Assembly (NCBI GenBank): GCA_024402135.1
Contig: JAKSJN010000001.1
Span: 310,001 to 374,000, forward strand
From: Bacteroidales bacterium
GTDB taxonomy: Bacteria > Bacteroidota > Bacteroidia > Bacteroidales > UBA932
Reading direction: 5' to 3'
Length of the DNA: 64,000 nt
In this document: one piece after another, positions 53,504 to 62,441 of the stretch
Layout of the letters: every line of letters begins with the position of its first letter
How positions within the stretch are numbered: position 1 is the stretch's first letter
The notes under the pieces: model-generated
The model's input: only the letters and a program-made list of their open reading frames with translations
Databases searched by the model: none
What the model was told of the DNA's origin: nothing
Translations under genes and position numbers: made by a program

Positions 53504-55210
53504 TCAGAATCTTGCCACCGCCTGAAGTCTGAGTTCGACCATCCTCCTATCATGCGGCTCTTCTCGTGTAATGTCCTGTATCATGACTTTGGCATACAAA
53601 GAAAAGCGCTTCCGGTTATGCGTCCTCCAGGTTATGCCGGCATATACCTGTGCATTCCAGCCTCTGCCGCAGAACGCCCTTGAACTGAAGTTCCCCGGGG
53701 CATCTCTTTCATAGACATAGATTCTGTCATCCCAGTGGTCTATGTCGAACAGGGCCATCCTTCCGAATGTCTTGAGCTCAAATTTCTGCCTTGAGTCCGT
53801 CCATCCTGCCTCATAGTATCCCAGGTAACCGGCGTAGCGGCACGTCAAGGCGTTAACTCTCAGCGCATGCTGCCATCGCCCTGACGTATAGCCCAGCTGC
53901 GCTCTCAGATCCGTCTTGAAGGGAAGTTCCGACTCTGGCTTGAACCGTTCCACTGCCCTCAATGACAACGTCCACGGGCCCTCTGAAGAGAAAATATATG
54001 ATAGGACAGCCCTGTACTGCCGGCTCCTGTCAGATGGTCTCTCCATAGCGTCCAGGGTCATGATGAAGTCTGCCGCTTCATATCCTATCGTAGCTCCGAT
54101 CTCATCTGAACTTCTGGCAGTCGCACTTCCTGCTGATGCAGTAGAGACCTTGTAGGCAGAAGGATAGCACCTGAGCCTCAGCCCAAGTTTTTTCCCGTAC
54201 TCCGGATTGAACACCAGCCCCGAAATCAGTGCCGGGCTTCTATTCTGAATACCATAGGCAGCCTCGCCGAACCAGTCCACACGACCTGTGCAGAAACGGG
54301 TATCCAGTGACACCGCTTCCTTTGTCATAGTAAGTCCAAGTTGTCCCACAGGGAGGAACAGACTGGCATTTATCAATGGCATGACATCCATTCCAGCCAG
54401 TTTCATGGCTGTTGTCAGTTCCATACGGCCCATGGATACGCACAGGCCGCCACCCCTGCCAGGCGAGCTGTACGACCATGCCGGAGACAGTCCCGTAGGA
54501 TTGACAGAGAAGGCCGCTACCGAGCCGAAACCGGCAAGTCCAAAGCCGCTGCGCCAGACAAGTCCTTGACCGAAGCGGGCATTGAAATCACCAAGTACCA
54601 GTTTCAGATTCCTCTTTGTCAGCAGGACACTTGCGTTCACGGACTGTGGAAACAGTCCATCAGCCCCATAAGGTCTCTTTGAAGTGACCCCTAAGGAGAA
54701 ATCATCCCCATACGTCACGCGCAGCTTGGTTCCGTAAACATAGTCTCCCCCGCCGCCTGTCTCGGCCTTCATAGTGGAGCGTACAATAACCTCCGAATCA
54801 GCCTTCGGCTGCGCTTCTGCAGCCCCCGGGGCCTTCTCGGAGTCCAGGACAACAAAATGGCTGAGTGCCCTGGCGAACGGCTCACCGAAACCATTGATGG
54901 CGCCCAGTTCCGAAAACGAAAGGACATCACCGTTTCTGGATCTGTAATCATAAAACGACGCAGCCTGGTACGGAGTGAGAAGCCCCGACGCGGCAACAGT
55001 TCTATGGCTTGCCGTATTCAGGTGAAGCGGATGCCTCGCCAATCGGGAATACGATTCAAGTATATCCTCGTCAATTTCCTCCTCCGAACCAGCTCCGCAG
55101 AGCAAAGCGACCGCTTCGGCAAAATCGTCCCTGTCGTTGTCCGCGACAACTGCAATGGGCATGAAAAATGGCATCAGATTGACCAGGAAAAGCATTTTCA
55201 AGCATTTCAT
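53504..55210 (-). CDS. Helix-hairpin-helix domain outer-membrane barrel protein
   Basis: A 568-residue exported protein. A signal peptide is followed by a ComEA-like helix-hairpin-helix pair (about 55-115; LLTPYQAASFYDYRSRNGDV, FSELGAINGFGEPFARALSH), then a long stretch with alternating strands typical of a barrel (TLRVTYGDDFSLGVTSK). The HhH type in such proteins may be structural rather than for DNA binding. Function unknown. It faces mltD tail to tail, with only 1 base between the stops. Confidence 0.75.
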   Translation of the reverse strand: MKCLKMLFLVNLMPFFMPIAVVADNDRDDFAEAVALLCGAGSEEEIDEDILESYSRLARHPLHLNTASHRTVAASGLLTPYQAASFYDYRSRNGDVLSFSELGAINGFGEPFARALSHFVVLDSEKAPGAAEAQPKADSEVIVRSTMKAETGGGGDYVYGTKLRVTYGDDFSLGVTSKRPYGADGLFPQSVNASVLLTKRNLKLVLGDFNARFGQGLVWRSGFGLAGFGSVAAFSVNPTGLSPAWSYSSPGRGGGLCVSMGRMELTTAMKLAGMDVMPLINASLFLPVGQLGLTMTKEAVSLDTRFCTGRVDWFGEAAYGIQNRSPALISGLVFNPEYGKKLGLRLRCYPSAYKVSTASAGSATARSSDEIGATIGYEAADFIMTLDAMERPSDRSRQYRAVLSYIFSSEGPWTLSLRAVERFKPESELPFKTDLRAQLGYTSGRWQHALRVNALTCRYAGYLGYYEAGWTDSRQKFELKTFGRMALFDIDHWDDRIYVYERDAPGNFSSRAFCGRGWNAQVYAGITWRTHNRKRFSLYAKVMIQDITREEPHDRRMVELRLQAVARF

Positions 55211-55285
55211 ATGAGTTCTGGTTTATTACCGCAAGACTAGGTCAACAAAACGTAAATAATGGTCAAAAACATGAAAAAATCTTTT

Positions 55286-55293
55286 TAAATTTG
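55286..55293 (+). promoter_or_regulatory. Promoter box of hpt-adk
   Basis: TAAATTTG on the plus strand, 22 bases before the hpt ATG. No clear -33 box. Confidence 0.55.
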
Positions 55294-55315
55294 TTTGATT
55301 TCATTTCCACGCGAT

Positions 55316-55861
55316 ATGACTGACAAAATAACTTTACACGACAAGACTTTCGTGCCTTACATCTCCAATGAGGAGCTTGAAAAGGCGATAGACAAGGTTG
55401 CGGAGAAAATCAATGCGGACTTTGCCGATAAAAGTAAGAAACCCGTGTTCCTCTGCGTGTTGAACGGCGCAATGATGTTCACTGGCGAAATCCTGAAAAG
55501 ATGCAACTTCATTGCGGAGTTGATGTCGATCAAGATGACCTCATATGAAGGAACTTCATCGACCGGCAAGGTCAAGGTCCCTATGGGACTGACAGGAGAC
55601 GTCAGCGGCAAGGACATCATCGTGATCGAGGACATCGTGGACACAGGAAATACCATCGTGGCTCTCCGTGATATCCTTCTCGAGAAGGGAGCTGCGTCTG
55701 TGAAGATCTGCACCATGCTTACCAAGCCGGAAGTATACAAGCAGTCGCTTCCACTTGATTACGTGGGCATGGAGATCGAGAACCGTTTCATCGTCGGCTT
55801 CGGTCTCGACTATGACGAGATCGGACGAAATCTCAAAGACATTTATATCTTAGAAAAGTAA
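55316..55861 (+). CDS. hpt: Hypoxanthine phosphoribosyltransferase
   Basis: A 181-residue PRTase with the PRPP loop VIEDIVDTGNTIVAL (about 103-117) and the early FLCVLNGAMMFTGEIL. It salvages hypoxanthine (and often guanine) to nucleotide. ATG 55,316 follows the promoter box; a longer start would overlap it. adk follows 10 bases later. Confidence 0.95.
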   Translation: MTDKITLHDKTFVPYISNEELEKAIDKVAEKINADFADKSKKPVFLCVLNGAMMFTGEILKRCNFIAELMSIKMTSYEGTSSTGKVKVPMGLTGDVSGKDIIVIEDIVDTGNTIVALRDILLEKGAASVKICTMLTKPEVYKQSLPLDYVGMEIENRFIVGFGLDYDEIGRNLKDIYILEK

Positions 55862-55871
55862 TAGAACGAAC

Positions 55872-56459
55872 ATGAAGTACTACATCCTCTTCGGCCCTCC
55901 GGGAGCAGGCAAAGGCACCCAGGCCGGCAACATGGTTGAAACCTACAAGCTCAAGCACATTTCTACTGGAGAACTTCTCCGTGCAGAGATCAAGGCAGGC
56001 ACAGAGCTTGGTATAAAGGCAAAGGAGCTCATCGCAGCTGGATGCCTCGTTCCTGACGAGGTTGTCGAGGGCATGATCGAGTCTGTATTCAACACCACTA
56101 CCGGTGTAGAGGGCTTCCTTCTCGATGGTTTCCCACGTACTCTTCCACAGGCAAAGGCACTTGACGAAATGCTCGCAAAGAGAGGCGAGGAGCTCACCGG
56201 TGTCATTTCACTTATGATCAACGACGAGGTCATCAAGGCAAGAATCGCTCACAGAGCTGCCATCGAGGGACGCGCCGACGACGCAAAGGAAGAGACCATC
56301 CAGAACAGAATCAACACTTACCACAACCAGACCGAGCCGCTTATCGACTACTACAAGGCTGCTGGCAAGTATCATGAGATTGACGGAGACGGCGGTCCTG
56401 GTCTCGAAGGTATCGAGGTTGTACGCGGTCGTCTTACCGAAGTAATGAAGAATCTCTAG
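55872..56459 (+). CDS. adk: Adenylate kinase, short form
   Basis: A 195-residue adenylate kinase. P-loop GPPGAGKGTQ (about 7-16), DGFPRTLPQA (about 83-92). It has the short LID: no four-cysteine zinc insert. It balances AMP, ADP and ATP. Coupled with hpt, so purine salvage and energy charge are linked. Confidence 0.95.
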   Translation: MKYYILFGPPGAGKGTQAGNMVETYKLKHISTGELLRAEIKAGTELGIKAKELIAAGCLVPDEVVEGMIESVFNTTTGVEGFLLDGFPRTLPQAKALDEMLAKRGEELTGVISLMINDEVIKARIAHRAAIEGRADDAKEETIQNRINTYHNQTEPLIDYYKAAGKYHEIDGDGGPGLEGIEVVRGRLTEVMKNL

Positions 56460-57040
56460 AAAATACCCAACCTGTACATTATCTGGCGGGCCAGACGTGC
56501 GGTGAGATATCCAATTATCAATCCGACGGCTGAGCCCGCCAGAATGTCTCCAAGGAAGTGCTTCCCGACAAACACTCTGCTGAGAGCCACAAGAAATGCC
56601 CAAATCAGCATGAAGGACTCGAAACGTGGATATCTGTGACGGATGTCGCTTCGGATTCCGACTATAGCACAAATTGCAAGTCCGAAGGCATTGGCTGCGT
56701 GAGCCGAAAAGAATCCATAGAGTCCTGTCCTGCGCTCCAGAATGTGCAGTCCACCCTGCACACACCAGCTGTCATAGCATGGGCGCAGCCGTCCTGCCGT
56801 ATCCTTGACAAAATTGGCGATCTGATCGCACAGGAGAATCGTCACCGCGATGGAGGCGATTATGACCATAGCCCTGCGCACACCAAGCTTCGCAATCATC
56901 CATATGATCAGCGCCACATAGAACGGAATCCATATTCCGGTATCTGACATGGTCTGCCAGAATGCATCGCTGACAGGCGTATTCAGCGAGTTGACTGCCA
57001 GGGTAGCCGCCCTGTCTATGTCCTGCAGTCTGTCAAGCAT
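56456..57040 (-). CDS. PAP2-family membrane phosphatase
   Basis: A 194-residue protein with five to six membrane segments and the PAP2 triad: KDTAGRLRPC (about 74-83), GFFSAHAANAFG (about 108-119), LSRVFVGKHFLGD (about 158-170). Likely substrates are undecaprenyl pyrophosphate or phosphatidate-type lipids; unsure. It follows obg by 1 base and overlaps the end of adk on the opposite strand by 4 bases. Confidence 0.9.
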   Translation of the reverse strand: MLDRLQDIDRAATLAVNSLNTPVSDAFWQTMSDTGIWIPFYVALIIWMIAKLGVRRAMVIIASIAVTILLCDQIANFVKDTAGRLRPCYDSWCVQGGLHILERRTGLYGFFSAHAANAFGLAICAIVGIRSDIRHRYPRFESFMLIWAFLVALSRVFVGKHFLGDILAGSAVGLIIGYLTARLARQIMYRLGIF

Positions 57041-57041
57041 C

Positions 57042-58034
57042 CTACTTGTGAAGTGCTGTCCAGAGCAACTCCTTCAACTCGCGAAGGCCCTCCTGGGTCA
57101 TCGATGATATAAATACATGAGGGATATCCTTCGGAAGGGTTGGAAGAATCTCCTTCTCGATATCCTCATCTATCATGTCGCACTTGGTGACAGCGAGTAC
57201 CCTTTCCTTTACAAGAAGTTCGGGATTGTATTCCTGAAGTTCATTCAGGAGAGTCTGGTATCCTGCAGTGATATCGTCCTCTTCGGCCGACACCATGAAA
57301 AGCAGGACTGAATTACGCTCGATATGACGAAGGAAGCGCATTCCGATTCCCCTGCCCTCATGAGCTCCCTCGATGATTCCCGGGATATCTGCCATTACGA
57401 AAGACTGATCATCATAGTACTTCACGATACCGAGATTAGGTTCGAGTGTGGTAAAGGCGTAATTTGCGATCTTCGGCTTTGCGGAGGTAATCGTAGCAAG
57501 AAGCGTCGACTTGCCGGCGTTAGGGAAACCTACCAGACCGACGTCTGCGAGAAGCTTGAGCTCAAGGATGAACCAGCCCTCGACTCCTTCTTCGCCCGGC
57601 TGTGCGAAGCGTGGGGTCTGGAGAGTCGGGGTCTTGAAATGGTCGTTTCCATAGCCTCCACGGCCGCCTGGGCAGAGAATCTCCTCCTGTCCCTCCTCAA
57701 CGAGTTCCATGAGAACTTCTCCGGTCTCCGCATCCTTGACGACCGTTCCGAGAGGAACATCAAGATAAATGTCCTCTCCATTCTTTCCATGGCGCAGTCC
57801 ACCCTCTCCCCTGCCGCCGTCCTCAGCCTTGACATGCTTGCGGTACTTCAGGTGTATGAGTGTCCAAAACTGAGGGTTCGCGCGGAGGATGATGTGTCCA
57901 CCGCGACCACCGTCACCTCCGTCCGGGCCACCCTTAGGGATGTACTTCGCTCTGTAAAGGTGGGTCGATCCTGCGCCGCCATGTCCCGACGCACAATATA
58001 TCTTGACGTAGTCTATGAAATTTGAATCTGCCAT
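57042..58034 (-). CDS. obg: Obg GTPase
   Basis: A 330-residue Obg: glycine-rich N-terminal domain ([33 protein letters not shown]), then a G domain with [10 protein letters not shown] (about 169-178), [12 protein letters not shown] (about 217-228), TKCD (about 291). It works in ribosome assembly and stress response. The C-terminal extension of longer Obg proteins is absent. A TATCTTTG box at 58,127-58,134 on the minus strand may be the promoter. Confidence 0.95.
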   Translation of the reverse strand: MADSNFIDYVKIYCASGHGGAGSTHLYRAKYIPKGGPDGGDGGRGGHIILRANPQFWTLIHLKYRKHVKAEDGGRGEGGLRHGKNGEDIYLDVPLGTVVKDAETGEVLMELVEEGQEEILCPGGRGGYGNDHFKTPTLQTPRFAQPGEEGVEGWFILELKLLADVGLVGFPNAGKSTLLATITSAKPKIANYAFTTLEPNLGIVKYYDDQSFVMADIPGIIEGAHEGRGIGMRFLRHIERNSVLLFMVSAEEDDITAGYQTLLNELQEYNPELLVKERVLAVTKCDMIDEDIEKEILPTLPKDIPHVFISSMTQEGLRELKELLWTALHK

Positions 58035-58126
58035 AAATATCTAAGAGTCAATTCTGTTTCTCATACTCTCCTCATTCGAAGCAACAAATGAGCAACAAAA
58101 AACGCAAAAACATATTTTTCCGTCAG

Positions 58127-58134
58127 CAAAGATA
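58127..58134 (-). promoter_or_regulatory. Possible obg promoter box
   Basis: TATCTTTG on the minus strand, 93 bases before the obg ATG. A hairpin AAAACTCCA/TGGAGTTTT (58,139-58,165) lies just upstream. Confidence 0.45.
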
Positions 58135-58138
58135 GTGA

Positions 58139-58165
58139 AAAACTCCAACAACTTGCTGGAGTTTT
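58139..58165. repeat. 9-bp hairpin between obg and the porin gene
   Basis: AAAACTCCA, a 9-base loop, TGGAGTTTT. Could be a terminator or a regulatory site; no nearby transcript end explains it. Confidence 0.45.
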
Positions 58166-58288
58166 GCGAATGCGTCTGAATAGAACTTACACAATCACAA
58201 TACCATTCCCGCAGCGATAACTACAAATGATTAGAGTCCCGAGGAAAAATGGACAAAACTGCTGATTGATGGCAGGACTCCGCACCTG

Positions 58289-58296
58289 TACCTTTG
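58289..58296 (+). promoter_or_regulatory. Promoter box of the porin-imelysin cluster
   Basis: TACCTTTG, with ATTG 20 bases upstream (58,265-58,268) as a weak -33. It lies 18 bases before ATG 58,315, so the earlier in-frame start inside the box is excluded. Confidence 0.55.
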
Positions 58297-58314
58297 CAAA
58301 CAAAAAAAGGACAG

Positions 58315-59616
58315 ATGCGACATTTGTTGTTATTAGAAATAGTTACGTTGTTTTCGATATGCGCGGCTGCACAGGAATCACGCGAGGCTGCCGCGCTTCG
58401 TTTCGATAATGAGAAGGGACTGACCATGGGAGGCTATGGGGAGTCCGCCTATTCAATCAATCTATACAGCGATTCACCGTATCGATACATGTTTCCATCC
58501 AGGTATGCCGACGCGCCCGCACATGGCCGTTTCGACCTGCCGCATGTGGTATTCATGCTGGGCTACGGCTTTGGAAAAGGCTGGTCGATGGGAACTGAAA
58601 TAGAATTCGAGCACGGAGGAGTCGAGGCCTCGATAGAGGTCGAAGGCGACGAGGCGGTTGAGCTGGAACACGAGATCGAGCGCGGCGGAGAAGTGTTCCT
58701 GGAGCAGTTCTGGATCCAGAAAAGCTTCCGCAAATGGGCGAACATCCGCGCAGGAATGATCATAGTTCCGGTTGGACTGACCAATTCACGCCACGAGCCG
58801 GACAAATTCTTCACAGTCTACAGGCAGGAAGGCGAATCCACGATACTTCCATGCACATGGCACCAGATAGGCGTCAGCTTCTGGGGCGAATATGGAAGCT
58901 GGAAATACGAAGCACAGGTTCTTCCCGGCCTCAACTCCAGATTCTTCAACAACTCCAACTGGATCGCGGGCGGAAGTGCTTCACCTTATGAATATACCGT
59001 AGCCAACTCCCTGGCCGGCGCATTCCGCATAGACAACTACAGCATAAAGAATCTCCATCTTGGGCTCAGCGGCTATATCGGAGGTACGGACAACGATGCA
59101 TACCCACGACTTGTCAGCTCTTCAGGAAAAGTCAGTTCCTCAGTAAAAGGAACGGTTTCGATTCTCTCTCTTGACGCAGAATACAAGAGCAGACATGCAA
59201 TCGCAAGAGCAAACGCAGACTATGGTTATCTCGCAAATGCGTCAGAGATAGGCACATCCAACAAGAACTCGGACAATTCAACATTTTCCCCATACAGCCA
59301 CACTCTGGTCGGCAGCAATGCCTATGCAGCAGGCATCGAAGCCGGCATCGACATCATTTCCTTCGGGTCGAAGCCATCGGACAAACAGCTGTGGATCTTT
59401 GGAAGATACGAGGATTACAACTCATACATACCCGCAAAGGACATGCAGGACTATAAATGGGCTGCAAAGAAAAGGGTTGTGGCCGGTCTGAACTACTCAC
59501 CCGTAAAGGGAGTCATCCTCAAGGCCGAGTATGGTTACAGATTTCTGGCAAGCCAGTACAACAATGAGCCAAGCATAAGCATCGGAGTAACTTACGCAGG
59601 CATGTTCAACAGATAA
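58315..59616 (+). CDS. Porin-like outer-membrane barrel
   Basis: A 433-residue exported beta-barrel. Signal peptide (VTLFSICAAAQ), then strand-rich sequence resembling phosphate-selective porin O/P-like proteins (MGTEIEFEHGG, FWIQKSFRKWANIRAGMIIV, ending in an aromatic-rich strand). It begins a four-gene run with an imelysin, a di-haem oxidoreductase and a cytochrome assembly gene, suggesting a role in metal or electron-transfer chemistry at the outer membrane. Confidence 0.75.
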   Translation: MRHLLLLEIVTLFSICAAAQESREAAALRFDNEKGLTMGGYGESAYSINLYSDSPYRYMFPSRYADAPAHGRFDLPHVVFMLGYGFGKGWSMGTEIEFEHGGVEASIEVEGDEAVELEHEIERGGEVFLEQFWIQKSFRKWANIRAGMIIVPVGLTNSRHEPDKFFTVYRQEGESTILPCTWHQIGVSFWGEYGSWKYEAQVLPGLNSRFFNNSNWIAGGSASPYEYTVANSLAGAFRIDNYSIKNLHLGLSGYIGGTDNDAYPRLVSSSGKVSSSVKGTVSILSLDAEYKSRHAIARANADYGYLANASEIGTSNKNSDNSTFSPYSHTLVGSNAYAAGIEAGIDIISFGSKPSDKQLWIFGRYEDYNSYIPAKDMQDYKWAAKKRVVAGLNYSPVKGVILKAEYGYRFLASQYNNEPSISIGVTYAGMFNR

Positions 59617-59634
59617 CAGATAAACAATAACGAT

Positions 59635-60786
59635 ATGAGAAACAGAGTATTTATGGCCGCAGCGCTGATGACGGTTGCGCTGATGACCTCATGTCATGAA
59701 AAAGAAACCATCGAAGACAACAGCGCACGTGAAGAAGCGTTCGGCAAGATAGCCGAGGCCTTTCTTGACAATACTGTCTACCCTACTTACGCAGCCCTGG
59801 CCGACAATACAGAGGCCCTGCTCGCAAGCATTGAGGACCTTGCTGCCGACAAGACACAGGCGAAGCTCAATGCAGTATGCACCAGATTCCTTGATGCCCG
59901 CGCACAGTGGGAACTGAGCGAAGCATTTCTTTTCGGTGCCGCAACCGACTTCGGAATCGACCCGCATATCGACTCATGGCCTCTCGACGAGGACAGTTTC
60001 AACGACCTGATGGCAAGTCCGAACATTCTCAAGAACCTTGAAGGCGAGGACGGAGCTGAATATGCAGGAGCAAAGCTTGGCAACGAGTTGCTCGGCTTCC
60101 ATGGAATCGAATACATTCTCTTCGAGGAAGGCAAGCCTAAGGATGTCAGCAGGATCAGCAATGACGCAATGATATATGCCATAGCTGTCGCCGGAGACCT
60201 CCGCAACCGCACAGCCCAGCTGGACGTTGCATGGAGAGGCGACAAGGCTCCGGCAGCAAGGGCAGGCATGATGGAGGATCTCGAGCTCCAGGTAACCGTC
60301 AGCGGAGGAGATTCAAGCTATGGTGAGAATCTTCTCAACGCAGGCAAGGCCGGATCGACTTTCTATTCCCGCACACACGCAATGCAATCCATACTCTCAG
60401 CCTGCTCGAACATCATCGACGAGGTGGGCACTTCGAAAATCGGCAAGGCACACAACGGCGAGGATGTTTCATACATCGAAAGCCCGTACAGCTACAACTC
60501 GATCACCGATTTCTATGACAATATCACTTCCGTAGAAAACGTCTACTATGGAGGAGTTGCAGGAAAGAGAGATGAAAGCAAGTCACTCCATGCATATCTG
60601 AAGGAGAACAATCCTGAGATCGACAGCGCAATCACAGCTGCACTCAGCAATGCTCTGGCAAAGATCAAGGCAATGAAAGCGCCTTTCGTCCTCAATTACA
60701 CGGACAATTCGGCAAAGGAAGCCATCCAGGCATGCGCAGAGCTCGATGAATGCATCGGACAGGCCATAACCGCAATCGCACAGTAA
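59635..60786 (+). CDS. Imelysin-family lipoprotein
   Basis: A 383-residue lipoprotein (lipobox LMTSC, Cys20). The imelysin mark GFHGIEYILFE (GxHxxE) is at about 156-166, with two helical repeat halves. Imelysins are iron-regulated surface or periplasmic proteins, peptidase in name only in most cases; they are linked to iron uptake. Gap of 18 bases to the barrel gene before; its stop overlaps the next ATG (TAATG). Confidence 0.88.
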   Translation: MRNRVFMAAALMTVALMTSCHEKETIEDNSAREEAFGKIAEAFLDNTVYPTYAALADNTEALLASIEDLAADKTQAKLNAVCTRFLDARAQWELSEAFLFGAATDFGIDPHIDSWPLDEDSFNDLMASPNILKNLEGEDGAEYAGAKLGNELLGFHGIEYILFEEGKPKDVSRISNDAMIYAIAVAGDLRNRTAQLDVAWRGDKAPAARAGMMEDLELQVTVSGGDSSYGENLLNAGKAGSTFYSRTHAMQSILSACSNIIDEVGTSKIGKAHNGEDVSYIESPYSYNSITDFYDNITSVENVYYGGVAGKRDESKSLHAYLKENNPEIDSAITAALSNALAKIKAMKAPFVLNYTDNSAKEAIQACAELDECIGQAITAIAQ

Positions 60787-62441
60787 TGACCATGAAAAAG
60801 ATTATCTATATCATGACAGGTCTTGTCATCTTCGCAGCATGTGACAAGAGAGGGACCGAACCGACTCCGGCCAATCCCTATCTGAGCGACGACGACATTG
60901 CAATCCAGACCCTTGCCGGAGGTAAACTCGGCACAACGTTCAACAACACTGCATCAGCATATCAGGACCCAAGCCAGGCTGTCGTCGACGCGGGAATGGT
61001 GAATGAATTCAAGTACGGAGAGTACTTCTTCGAACGTACATACAACAAGAACACCGCACCTTTCAACGGCCTGGGACCGCTTTACGTACGCAGTTCATGC
61101 ATCGACTGCCACCCTGGATACGGATACGGCAAGAGAGTCGAACAGTACCATGCAAACGAATACGGCAATGGATATCTCCTCGTGATCTATAACAAGGCGA
61201 ACGGAGCGTATGTAACCAACGTCGCCGGCATGCCGCAGACCATGGCGATGGCCCCGTTCAAGCCATCCCTTGACGAAGATCAGATACAGATCCAGTGGCT
61301 TCCATACACAGATCTCCACGGCAACAGGTTCGCTGACGGAGAGGAATACAGTCTCATCTATCCGGAACTCATCATCCCCGAGAGCGCATTCTACGTTCCA
61401 TTCGATGAGGCAAACGCCTCATACAGCGATCTGGAGTTCAGACTCGAGAGCACCATCGGAGTCTATGGAACCGGACTGCTGGACGCTATCGACGATGCAG
61501 ACCTCCTGGAGCAGTACAGGCTAGAAGAGAAGTATGGTGTGGATCTGAACCCTGCCATCTTCGCAAACGGCAACTGGACCAGCCAGTACAGCAACTCCCG
61601 CCAGGGTGACGGAACTCCTCATGCTAAGAAGTTCACCTACGCCCTCAGCCGCGGTCCTGTCATGGACGCTGCCGGCGCCAACGCGATCTGGAACATCACA
61701 AACGTGACCAGAAGCGACAGACGCTACCACTACCTTGACCTCAACGGAAAACTGTACGCAAAGACAGCGTCGAAGGATCCTGACGTCCAGGCAAGATTCT
61801 ATGATTACTTCCCTGCTGACAAGTTCAAGGAACTTACCGGCGTGGAGTACACGGGAAATGTCGAGCAGGACATCTTCAACTACCTGACCAGCACCAACCT
61901 TCCTGTCGAGATGACAGACGAGAACTACTCGGACTTCATGATTTGGCATCGCGGACTCGCAGTGCCGGCTGCCCGAAACCTCGACGACGAGAAGGTACAG
62001 CAGGGACACAGGGTGTTCAGGGAGATCGGTTGTGCGACATGCCACAAACCGTCATGGACGACCGGAGAAGACAAGGTATATGACCCGAACCTTTACTTTG
62101 TAAATGGAGAAAAGATCGTGGACGGAAAGAAAAAGGTCATCCCGACTTATCCGCACCAGACGATATGGCCTTATACTGACATGGTACAGCACCGTCTTTT
62201 CATGAAAAACGACATACGCACCGGATGGTGCCGCACTACCCCACTCTGGGGAAGAGGTCTCTCGCCTCTTTGTGCCGGTCACCAGGATCGTCTGCACGAC
62301 AGACGTGCTAGAAACGTGGTTGAAGCGATCATGTGGCACGGAGTATCGGAGAGAAGTGACGCATACGAGGCAACCGAGAATTTCTACAACCTGAGCAAAG
62401 ATGACAGAGATGCCGTGGTGGCATTCATAAACGCTATATAA
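60786..62441 (+). CDS. Di-haem oxidoreductase (DUF1111) lipoprotein
   Basis: A 551-residue lipoprotein (lipobox IFAAC) with two c-type haem motifs: CIDCH (about 108) and CATCH (about 417). The family is the putative thiol oxidoreductase / di-haem cytochrome c peroxidase-like group often next to imelysins. It probably passes electrons or oxidises a metal in the periplasm or at the surface. The start overlaps the imelysin stop. Confidence 0.85.
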   Translation: MTMKKIIYIMTGLVIFAACDKRGTEPTPANPYLSDDDIAIQTLAGGKLGTTFNNTASAYQDPSQAVVDAGMVNEFKYGEYFFERTYNKNTAPFNGLGPLYVRSSCIDCHPGYGYGKRVEQYHANEYGNGYLLVIYNKANGAYVTNVAGMPQTMAMAPFKPSLDEDQIQIQWLPYTDLHGNRFADGEEYSLIYPELIIPESAFYVPFDEANASYSDLEFRLESTIGVYGTGLLDAIDDADLLEQYRLEEKYGVDLNPAIFANGNWTSQYSNSRQGDGTPHAKKFTYALSRGPVMDAAGANAIWNITNVTRSDRRYHYLDLNGKLYAKTASKDPDVQARFYDYFPADKFKELTGVEYTGNVEQDIFNYLTSTNLPVEMTDENYSDFMIWHRGLAVPAARNLDDEKVQQGHRVFREIGCATCHKPSWTTGEDKVYDPNLYFVNGEKIVDGKKKVIPTYPHQTIWPYTDMVQHRLFMKNDIRTGWCRTTPLWGRGLSPLCAGHQDRLHDRRARNVVEAIMWHGVSERSDAYEATENFYNLSKDDRDAVVAFINAI